Origin: Chrysogorgia sp. JL179-B06
Lineage: Eukaryota; Cnidaria; Anthozoa; Scleralcyonacea; Chrysogorgiidae
Assembly (NCBI GenBank): GCA_035772405.1
Contig: JAYKKM010000048.1
Span: 599,501-663,500 of the forward strand
Length of the DNA: 64,000 nt
Direction of reading: 5' to 3'
The notes beneath the pieces are model-generated. The model did no database searches, was not told the origin of the DNA, and saw only the letters and a list, made by a program, of their open reading frames with translations. The translations under genes and the position numbers were made by a program. Positions 62,801 to 64,000 of the stretch are shown here, piece by piece (the first letter of the stretch is position 1; every line of letters starts with the position of its first letter).

Positions 62801-63519
62801 TTCTTGTTAAGGTGGCTGTGCTGTTCTATCAGAGCCGTACTGAAGATCATCAGAGATGTCTACTACAGCCTAAACAATCAGGTAAGTAACCAACAGCTAA
62901 ATATCCAATTGAAAATTAAGTTTAATTCAAACCCGCAACCTTATCATCGTTAGTGCGACTCTCTAACTGTTGAGCTACGTGGACTAAGATGGAAGAATGA
63001 AGGTTACATATGTGTACAACCTGTAACCTTCTGATGACGAGTGAGATGTTCTAACTATTGAGCTACATGGACTAAGATGGTAGAGTGAAGGTTACATATG
63101 TGTACAACCTGTAACCTTCTGGTGACTAGTGAGATGCTCTAACCATTGAGCTACATGAACTAAGATGGAAGAATGAAGGTTACATATGTGTACAACCTGT
63201 AACCTTCTGATGACTAGTGAGATGCTCTAACTATTGAGCTACATAGACATAGATGATAGAGTGAAGGTTAGATATATGTACATGCCCTAGCATAGCAAGT
63301 TTTCATCTTTTCATTATTATTATTATCATTATCTATCTCATGTTTTCTCTCGTTTTCAGTTCCATACGCTTGGGATGAGCCCACGTTACCTCGTCAGCTG
63401 ACACTTGGTATTGTTAACGATGGTTCATTCGTCCATTTTGATTTGGAGAAACTTGGCGAGAAGGACAAACTGTACTACTATAATGCCATTTATATTGCAT
63501 TTACACACACGTTTACCAA
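21332..63519 (+). CDS. VPS13D: VPS13D, bridge-like lipid transfer protein (3' partial, 60 exons)
   Basis: The N-terminus ([20 protein letters not shown]) and dozens of blocks align by eye with animal VPS13D. Diagnostic features are the [10 protein letters not shown] block, a phospho-FFAT-like DFVTPPS, and a UBA domain, which only the D paralogue has. VPS13 proteins form long hydrophobic grooves that move phospholipids between organelles; VPS13D acts at ER-mitochondria and peroxisome contacts through VAP and Miro and supports mitochondrial clearance. The model ends at 63519 in phase 2, about residue 3,563; the human protein is near 4,390, so the rest of VAB, the C-terminal domains and the PH-like end lie beyond the window. 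All modelled junctions are GT/AG and phase-consistent except exon 8 to 9. Exon blocks are given in separate entries. Confidence 0.96.
21808..22284. mobile_element. TTAA-target foldback element, family C
   Basis: Ends AGTGCCCCTAACCTCAAAAT and its inverse (ATTTTGAGGTTATGGGCACT), flanked by TTAA (21804-21807 and 22285-22288). The arms mirror each other almost to the centre (GATATATCAGTTTGTTTGAT and complement). It lies in VPS13D intron 1 and is noncoding. Confidence 0.85.
22764..24123. mobile_element. TTAA-target foldback element, family A copy 2 (interrupted)
   Basis: Same AGGGATATGGCAATATAAAT ends as the copy at 11374, flanked by TTAA (22760-22763 and 24124-24127). It is split by a second element at 22914-23724. 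It contains GTGACGTCAC-type and CCAAGATGGCGGAC sites. Confidence 0.88.
22914..23724. mobile_element. TTAA-target foldback element nested inside family A
   Basis: An 811-bp palindrome with AGGACATTGGCAACGAAAAT ends, flanked by TTAA at 22910-22913 and 23725-23728. The host element copy at 11374-11904 has a single TTAA at the corresponding place (11732-11735, opposite strand). This shows both the insertion event and its 4-bp target duplication. Its ends are close to those of the elements at 43721 and 49492. Confidence 0.92.
24612..24836. mobile_element. Foldback element with GAAACGTC motifs, copy 2
   Basis: Palindrome with arms GTAGAGTGCTGTGTAGACAG...CAAAGTGAAAAGGTGG and complement. It sits directly downstream of the VPS13D exon 2 donor (24603). 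Each arm has a hammerhead-like core: intact on the minus strand, GAAA mutated to AAAA on the plus strand. Confidence 0.8.
24693..24727 (-). ncRNA. Candidate hammerhead-ribozyme-like motif
   Basis: On the minus strand: TACT (24727-24724), CTGATGA (24723-24717), extra A, GAGC, loop TCC, GCTC, GAAA (24704-24701), C-GTC (24700-24697), AGTA (24696-24693). TACT/AGTA gives a 4-bp stem I and GAGC/GCTC a perfect 4-bp stem II. All conserved boxes are intact. The extra A and the loopless stem III match those at 5911-5962. Confidence 0.4.
25895..26240. repeat. (TCTG)n microsatellite
   Basis: It fills VPS13D intron 5 and ends about 40 bp before the exon 6 acceptor. The Cys/Leu/Ser/Val open frames in all three frames are not genes. 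Confidence 0.95.
26580..27165. repeat. CATTCCTTC-type polypyrimidine repeat
   Basis: It fills VPS13D intron 7 with degenerate TTCCATTCCTTCCATCCCTT-type units. Confidence 0.93.
27545..28060. repeat. 14-bp minisatellite (GATACAGTAGCGGT)n
   Basis: About 36 copies with GTAG/GCAG and GCGG/GGGG variants fill VPS13D intron 8. Three units make 42 nt, so reverse-strand frames stay open with a 14-residue period; these are not genes. Confidence 0.95.
28096..32884 (+). CDS. VPS13D: VPS13D exons 9-15
   Basis: Exons 28096-28264, 28808-28909, 29700-29856, 30757-31061, 31943-32052, 32395-32620 and 32795-32884. Exon 9 ([14 protein letters not shown]) matches the CREWWYFALN block of VPS13D; exon 10 carries [10 protein letters not shown]; exon 11 the family motif [10 protein letters not shown]; exon 12 [20 protein letters not shown]; exon 15 [16 protein letters not shown], the repeated beta strand of the lipid groove. 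Exon 9 must be read from its second base, but exon 8 as written ends on a whole codon, so the junction is off by one base. Confidence 0.92.
28265..28480. repeat. (ATT)n microsatellite and flank in VPS13D intron 9
   Basis: A short TTATTA-type run (about 28270-28335) follows the donor directly, then unremarkable sequence. Confidence 0.7.
28482..28627. mobile_element. Foldback element, 60-bp arms
   Basis: TAGGATCCCTATTTATACC...GATGATGACGTTATCTATTA is mirrored by TAATAGATAACATCATCATC...GGTATAAATAGGGATCCTA. The outer arms are almost perfect. The motif at 28640-28682 lies immediately outside the right arm. Confidence 0.8.
28640..28682 (+). ncRNA. Degenerate hammerhead-like motif
   Basis: ACCC (28640-28643), CTAATGA (28644-28650; consensus G replaced by A), extra A, GACACT, 7-nt loop, AGTGTC, GAAA (28671-28674), C-GTT, GGGT (28679-28682). 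Stem II is a perfect 6-bp helix and stem I is 4 bp. The G-to-A change in the core would be expected to kill cleavage, so this looks like a decayed relative of the motifs at 5911 and 24693. Confidence 0.3.
28990..29690. other. VPS13D intron 10, probable transposon remnant
   Basis: From about 29160, GTGCAGGGCCGGATTAACG followed by TAGGCCCTAGGCAC resembles termini common in hAT-like non-autonomous elements. I could not find the matching other end. The rest is TG-rich and featureless. Confidence 0.4.
29945..30690 (+). repeat. 87-bp tRNA-like tandem array
   Basis: About eight units. Within it, a block of about three units (roughly 30130-30400) is repeated nearly identically at 30395-30690, showing a higher-order duplication. 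It lies in VPS13D intron 11, about 60 bp before the exon 12 acceptor. Confidence 0.92.
31070..31930. other. VPS13D intron 12 with a GC-rich island
   Basis: A GC-rich block at about 31500-31760 contrasts with the AT-rich intron. CGGAAAGTG near its left edge faces CACTTTCCG near 31750, and GCAAGGTCCATAA then ACAGTGAGGGCCCTTAC occurs twice (about 31568 and 31662). It is probably a small inverted-repeat element. No exon or RNA gene is recognised. Confidence 0.5.
32080..32285 (-). repeat. 87-bp tRNA-like tandem array, reverse orientation
   Basis: Two to three reverse-complement units (ACATATGTGTACAACCTGTA then ACCTTCTG) in VPS13D intron 13. Confidence 0.88.
32978..34430. repeat. 20-bp minisatellite (TGTTCTCTCAACTTCCCAAG)n
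   Basis: About 72 copies fill VPS13D intron 15. The marker variant CTCTAAACTTCCCAAATG recurs about every 320, 440 and 320 bp (near 33236, 33556, 33996 and 34316), so segments of 16 and 22 units were duplicated. The 300-390-residue open frames ([24 protein letters not shown]) are repeat translations, not genes. Confidence 0.96.
34550..37773 (+). CDS. VPS13D: VPS13D exons 16-23, with phospho-FFAT-like motif
   Basis: Exons 34550-34658, 34868-34991, 35283-35426, 35512-35602, 36057-36162, 36261-36360, 37368-37489 and 37573-37773. Exon 16 begins LVDLGNLSF. The exon 16/17 junction encodes [17 protein letters not shown]: an acidic run, then F-x-T-P, in the same place as the phospho-FFAT motif through which human VPS13D binds VAP on the ER. 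Exons 18-19 carry [17 protein letters not shown] and [18 protein letters not shown]; exon 23 carries [20 protein letters not shown]. Introns 17, 20 and 21 are almost entirely simple repeat. Confidence 0.94.
35015..35255. repeat. (CATCAC)n microsatellite
   Basis: It fills VPS13D intron 17. A poly-His frame is open through it but lies between the donor at 34992 and the acceptor at 35282. Confidence 0.95.
35640..36025. repeat. CCTTCCTCC polypyrimidine repeat
   Basis: It fills VPS13D intron 19; the Leu/Pro/Ser frames are repeat translations. Confidence 0.94.
36365..37345. repeat. (GATGGT)n/(GATGAT)n microsatellite
   Basis: It begins within about 15 bp of the exon 21 donor and runs to about 20 bp before the exon 22 acceptor, so the intron is essentially all repeat. 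Confidence 0.96.
37855..38200 (+). repeat. 87-bp tRNA-like tandem array
   Basis: About four units in VPS13D intron 23. Confidence 0.9.
38302..42231 (+). CDS. VPS13D: VPS13D exons 24-27
   Basis: Exons 38302-38499, 39433-39563, 39725-41016 (1,292 bp, the largest) and 41493-42231. Exon 26 has [62 protein letters not shown] and [12 protein letters not shown], the recurrent groove strands of VPS13. Exon 27 carries [19 protein letters not shown] then [13 protein letters not shown] and [20 protein letters not shown], very close to vertebrate VPS13D, then a low-complexity acidic loop (EEEEEEMGD). Two giant exons among many small ones is notable. Confidence 0.95.
38580..39420. repeat. CTTCCTCCTCTC polypyrimidine repeat
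   Basis: It fills VPS13D intron 24. All six frames contain long low-complexity open frames (Ser/Pro/Leu forward, Glu/Arg/Gly reverse); none is a gene. Confidence 0.95.
41055..41460. repeat. CCTTCCTTCC repeat with a CCGTCGGTCCATCTTT sub-array
   Basis: It fills VPS13D intron 26; the first 150 bp is a tandem of CTTCCTTCCGTCGGTCCATC-type units. Confidence 0.94.
42285..43215 (+). repeat. 87-bp tRNA-like tandem array (longest)
   Basis: About ten units in VPS13D intron 27. The array ends in a fragment of the GAAACGTC foldback element (TACTGACGTTTCGAGTGGAG at about 43218), so one repeat has inserted in or recombined with the other. Confidence 0.93.
43378..48922 (+). CDS. VPS13D: VPS13D exons 28-37
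   Basis: Exons 43378-43537, 44528-44768, 44866-44910, 45313-45493, 45788-46007, 46362-46495, 46567-46645, 47091-47275, 47684-47924 and 48737-48922. Exon 28 gives [14 protein letters not shown] and [14 protein letters not shown]. Exon 30 (45 bp) gives FTTCGEEAL. Exon 31 gives [20 protein letters not shown]. Exon 34 is a small 79-bp exon in a different frame from its surroundings: [20 protein letters not shown]. Exon 35 gives [19 protein letters not shown] and exon 36 [10 protein letters not shown]. Exon 28 must start at 43378, not 43386, to keep phase. Exon 34 was found only by matching the VERNLD block. Confidence 0.92.
43721..44193. mobile_element. TTAA-target foldback element, family D copy 1
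   Basis: Ends AGGACATTGGCAACAAAAAT and inverse. The right flank is TTAA (44194-44197) and the left is ATAA. Both arms contain CTCTGACGTCAGGTGCAGGG. It is homologous to 49492-49965 and sits in VPS13D intron 28. Just beyond it, 44286-44385, is a small inverted repeat around AGAAATACCTAATGG. Confidence 0.87.
44940..45300. repeat. (CATCAC)n microsatellite
   Basis: It fills VPS13D intron 30; the poly-His frame is not coding because the donor at 44911 and acceptor at 45312 join in phase. Confidence 0.95.
45555..45745. repeat. AT-rich (TAATTATTAT)n tract
   Basis: Low-complexity TAAT/TTATAA sequence in VPS13D intron 31. Confidence 0.9.
46040..46320. repeat. Degenerate GTGTCTTTGTC repeat
   Basis: It fills VPS13D intron 32; open frames rich in Cys/Val/Ser are artefacts. 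Confidence 0.88.
46692..47030. mobile_element. Foldback element family B, copy 3
   Basis: Same arms as 12525-12850, with an extra AAACTTAAAAACGTTTAACT spacer in the right arm. It ends about 60 bp upstream of the exon 35 acceptor, so almost all of VPS13D intron 34 is this element. Confidence 0.88.
47293..47627. repeat. 21-bp minisatellite (GCGCTCTTCTGATTGGCTGT)n
   Basis: About 16 copies of a 21-bp unit in VPS13D intron 35. As 21 is a multiple of 3, it gives a perfect 7-residue periodic open frame (ALLIGCR), which is not a gene. Each unit carries GATTGGCTG, an inverted CCAAT-type sequence. Confidence 0.95.
47960..48130 (-). mobile_element. tRNA-derived SINE, reverse strand
   Basis: On the minus strand the head TTGGCTCAATGGTTAGAGCG is followed by TCTCACCGGCAATCAGAAGG, a B-box-like GGTTTGATTCC and a body ending near GTGTATATT. 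The same family is at 55640-56010 and 13485-13735. Its head resembles the 87-bp satellite unit. It lies in VPS13D intron 36; the remaining intron to 48730 shows nothing recognisable. Confidence 0.75.
48986..49387. mobile_element. Foldback-ended element with a CTGTTACAG-rich core
   Basis: Left end TACACACGGAAAAACGC and right end GCGTTTTTACGTGTGTA are inverted, followed inward by CTGTTACAG/CTGTAACAG. The inside is dense in CTGTTACA, CTGATACAG, CTGATATCAG and similar short palindromes. Noncoding; in VPS13D intron 37. Confidence 0.7.
49492..49965. mobile_element. TTAA-target foldback element, family D copy 2
   Basis: Near-identical to 43721-44193, flanked by TTAA (49488-49491 and 49966-49969). 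It lies in VPS13D intron 37, about 90 bp before exon 38. Confidence 0.9.
50060..52326 (+). CDS. VPS13D: VPS13D exons 38-41, with UBA domain
   Basis: Exons 50060-50208, 50335-50427, 50920-51322 and 52145-52326. Exon 39 gives [17 protein letters not shown]; exon 40 [20 protein letters not shown] and [20 protein letters not shown]. Exon 41 is the UBA domain: [20 protein letters not shown] then [13 protein letters not shown], with the conserved LGF loop and terminal Leu pair. In VPS13D the UBA binds ubiquitin and is needed for its mitochondrial-clearance role. It sits at about residues 2608-2646, close to the human location. Intron 40 holds a foldback element. Confidence 0.95.
50217..50283. repeat. 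(GTT)n microsatellite
   Basis: About 22 GTT units form most of the short VPS13D intron 38. Confidence 0.95.
50457..50790 (-). mobile_element. tRNA-derived SINE flanked by direct repeats
   Basis: On the minus strand: TCAATAGCTCAGTGGTTAGA and GCACCGATACGTTG, then a B box GGGTTCGATTCCCGG (about 50496-50510). This is the best-preserved tRNA head in the window. The text GGTCAAATATATGTATATGA then AAATTTGA appears on both sides (about 50457 and 50759). It is in VPS13D intron 39. A loose tRNA fold is possible, but the acceptor stem is not convincing, so I call a SINE. Confidence 0.7.
51337..52004. mobile_element. Foldback element with (C)ACTGATC ends, copy 2
   Basis: The left end ACTGATCTCGAAACAAGACT then GGATCGAG and an inverted right end (CAATCCAGTCCTATTTTTGA then GATCAGT) match the ends of 7457-7962. 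The inner sequence is mostly different, with its own inverted pair (CATTACTAAGGGACC at 51401 versus GGTCCCTTAGTAATGGC at 51550). It fills VPS13D intron 40. Confidence 0.75.
52380..52545. repeat. (ACAGT)n pentanucleotide microsatellite
   Basis: About 32 units in VPS13D intron 41. Open frames on both strands are translations of the pentamer. Confidence 0.96.
52585..57938 (+). CDS. VPS13D: VPS13D exons 42-50
   Basis: Exons 52585-52666, 53062-53179, 53252-53322, 54047-54268, 54729-54928, 55425-55547, 56242-56383, 56888-57098 and 57722-57938. Exon 42 gives [19 protein letters not shown]; exon 43 [20 protein letters not shown]; exon 45 [10 protein letters not shown] and [14 protein letters not shown]; exon 46 [17 protein letters not shown]; exon 47 [20 protein letters not shown]. 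All are close to vertebrate VPS13D and lead from the groove into the VAB region. Exon 50 gives [20 protein letters not shown]. Exon 47 starts only 9 bp after a tRNA-like array ends. Confidence 0.95.
52775..52992. mobile_element. Diverged foldback element related to family B
   Basis: The arms share TTGTCAGCC(A)AAAATTTCAT and TCTATGAAGATGAAATTTTC with family B but have different ends (ATCTATGGATTCTCCTGAG and inverse). It is in VPS13D intron 42. Confidence 0.75.
53550..53975. repeat. CCCCTAGCCTGCTTACAGACA minisatellite
   Basis: About 20 degenerate copies of a roughly 21-bp unit in VPS13D intron 44, with a longer CCCTATATCCC-containing sub-unit repeated three times at 53635-53765. Confidence 0.93.
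54360..54615. repeat. (CAGACA)n microsatellite with duplicated flank
   Basis: In VPS13D intron 45. ACAAATCTGGCTCGCATAAA then TAGGGCAACCTTAT occurs on both sides (about 54423 and 54624), so a segment containing the repeat was duplicated. Confidence 0.92.
54975..55415 (-). repeat. 87-bp tRNA-like tandem array, reverse orientation
   Basis: Five units in VPS13D intron 46. The last unit ends ATTGAGCTACAT, leaving CTTCTTAAG as the only sequence before exon 47. Confidence 0.92.
55640..56010. mobile_element. Head-to-head tRNA-derived SINE palindrome
   Basis: A reverse copy (head near 55785-55810) and a forward copy (head TCGGTGGCTCAATGGTTAGA at about 55940) face each other across a short spacer containing an inverted CGATTGATAT pair. 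The arms GAGAGCGAAGGTTACAATGA are near identical. It lies in VPS13D intron 47. Confidence 0.78.
56400..56815. repeat. (GTT)n/(GGT)n microsatellite
   Basis: It fills VPS13D intron 48; the Asn/Thr-rich reverse frame and Val/Cys forward frames are artefacts. Confidence 0.95.
57310..57565. repeat. GGAAGGAAGGGAGG polypurine repeat
   Basis: In VPS13D intron 49, with the polypurine run on the coding strand, opposite to most other introns here. Confidence 0.93.
58005..58110. repeat. GGAAGGAAGCAAGG polypurine repeat
   Basis: Short polypurine tract in VPS13D intron 50. Confidence 0.88.
58299..63519 (+). CDS. VPS13D: VPS13D exons 51-60: VAB/SHR-BD region
   Basis: Exons 58299-58487, 58943-59109, 59914-59991, 60176-60379, 60928-61072, 61175-61272, 61852-61929, 62021-62141, 62812-62881 and 63360-63519. 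Exon 52 gives [20 protein letters not shown], the hallmark VAB strand. Exon 54 holds a Lys-rich insert with repeated VLKNPRK. Exon 55 gives [17 protein letters not shown] and [18 protein letters not shown]. Exon 58 gives [18 protein letters not shown]. Exon 60 gives [14 protein letters not shown]. In VPS13 proteins this region recruits organelle adaptors. The coding sequence continues past the window after the phase-2 donor at 63520. Confidence 0.93.
58525..58880 (+). repeat. 87-bp tRNA-like tandem array
   Basis: About four units, one truncated, in VPS13D intron 51. Confidence 0.9.
59180..59455 (+). repeat. 87-bp tRNA-like tandem array
   Basis: About three diverged units in VPS13D intron 52; the rest of that intron to 59910 shows nothing recognised. 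Confidence 0.85.
59998..60135. repeat. (AATTAATTAAAT)n AT-rich tract
   Basis: It fills the short VPS13D intron 53. Confidence 0.93.
60505..60905. repeat. CCTTCCTTCTTCCC polypyrimidine repeat
   Basis: It fills VPS13D intron 54 up to the exon 55 acceptor region. Confidence 0.94.
61400..61800. repeat. TTTCATCCCCTTTCTTCCCG minisatellite
   Basis: It fills VPS13D intron 56; a 20-bp unit is clearest at about 61580-61720. Confidence 0.93.
62160..62770. repeat. Tandem array of a SINE body segment
   Basis: Five to six degenerate units containing AGAGGTCTAGTAAGGACCAT, TAGTGTTAGTGTAGGAGGAA and ACCAGAGTACCTGGATA. The same text forms part of the SINE at 18660-18950. It fills VPS13D intron 58. Confidence 0.88.
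62960..63270 (-). repeat. 87-bp tRNA-like tandem array, reverse orientation
   Basis: About three and a half units in VPS13D intron 59. Confidence 0.9.
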
Positions 63520-64000
63520 GTATGTTAAATATACATTTAATACTGAAACAAATAATTACATTTGATGATGTCATGATATGATGATGATGAACATAATCGT
63601 AATTTAAAGATAAATATTAGAGCCCAGCAAACATCCTGTCTCTTCTTCTGATTTTAAAATACTCGCCTCATCAACTTCAAAATTTAAACTCAGCTTACTA
63701 AAGGAAAAATGCTAATATTAGCTCACTACCACTTTCCTTATTCTAACTATTGACTAATCCTTGTAATCTTCACTAAACACCTTCAAATAATCTTTCGTTT
63801 GGCTAGCTGAAACATGATATCTTATTTTCCTTACACTAGTTGTATTTTCAAATTTGTTATTCTACTTTGACTGTTTGTAATCTAATCAATAGCTATACCA
63901 GGAGGAAAACGTAATTTAAAGATAAATATTAGAGCCCTGCGAATGACTGTGAGACAAGACATAATAAAAGAGATTTAATTGCTAACGTTTCGTTGCTTGC
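63520..64000. other. VPS13D intron 60 (start), with a direct repeat
   Basis: CGTAATTTAAAGATAAATAT then TAGAGCCC occurs at about 63598-63625 and again at 63909-63936. The last bases (GCTAACGTTTCGTTGCTTGC) contain, on the minus strand, a GAAACGTT motif like those at 5911 and 28640, cut off by the window edge. Confidence 0.7.

Overview
This is animal nuclear DNA, moderately AT-rich, with spliced genes whose long introns are packed with simple repeats, foldback DNA elements and tRNA-derived repeats. The protein content points to an invertebrate metazoan. A cnidarian, sponge or similar lineage is my impression only; nothing in the window fixes the phylum. Most long open frames here are microsatellites or minisatellites rather than genes. 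Gene models below were built by joining exons with GT/AG boundaries and checking reading phase at each junction. Three protein-coding genes are supported. (1) Plus strand, 879-10746: the 3' part of a gene with three PH domains followed by a coiled coil; its 5' end is outside the window and I do not recognise it by name. (2) Minus strand, 20965-14317: a complete six-exon gene for a 598-residue secretory-pathway protein with two prolyl-4-hydroxylase-type 2-oxoglutarate/Fe(II) oxygenase modules. The first lacks the metal ligands; the second keeps them. (3) Plus strand, 21332-63519 and continuing beyond the window: VPS13D, the bridge-like lipid transfer protein, with about 60 exons covering roughly 3,560 residues. 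It includes the chorein N-terminus, a phospho-FFAT-like motif, the UBA domain and part of the VAB/SHR-BD region. Genes 2 and 3 are head to head, with start codons 366 bp apart, so a shared bidirectional promoter is likely. The rest is repeat landscape: (a) ten tandem arrays of an 87-bp unit that looks like the tRNA-like head of a SINE; (b) foldback elements with TTAA target duplications, including one nested in another, with an empty paralogous site elsewhere in the window; (c) a second foldback family found three times plus a diverged relative; (d) several further palindromic elements; (e) introns filled almost wall to wall with microsatellites or minisatellites. The most unusual signal is a recurring motif with the core of a hammerhead ribozyme (CTGANGA, short stem, GAAAC, GTC/GTT). 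It appears in at least three unrelated repeats, always with the same extra A after the first core box.
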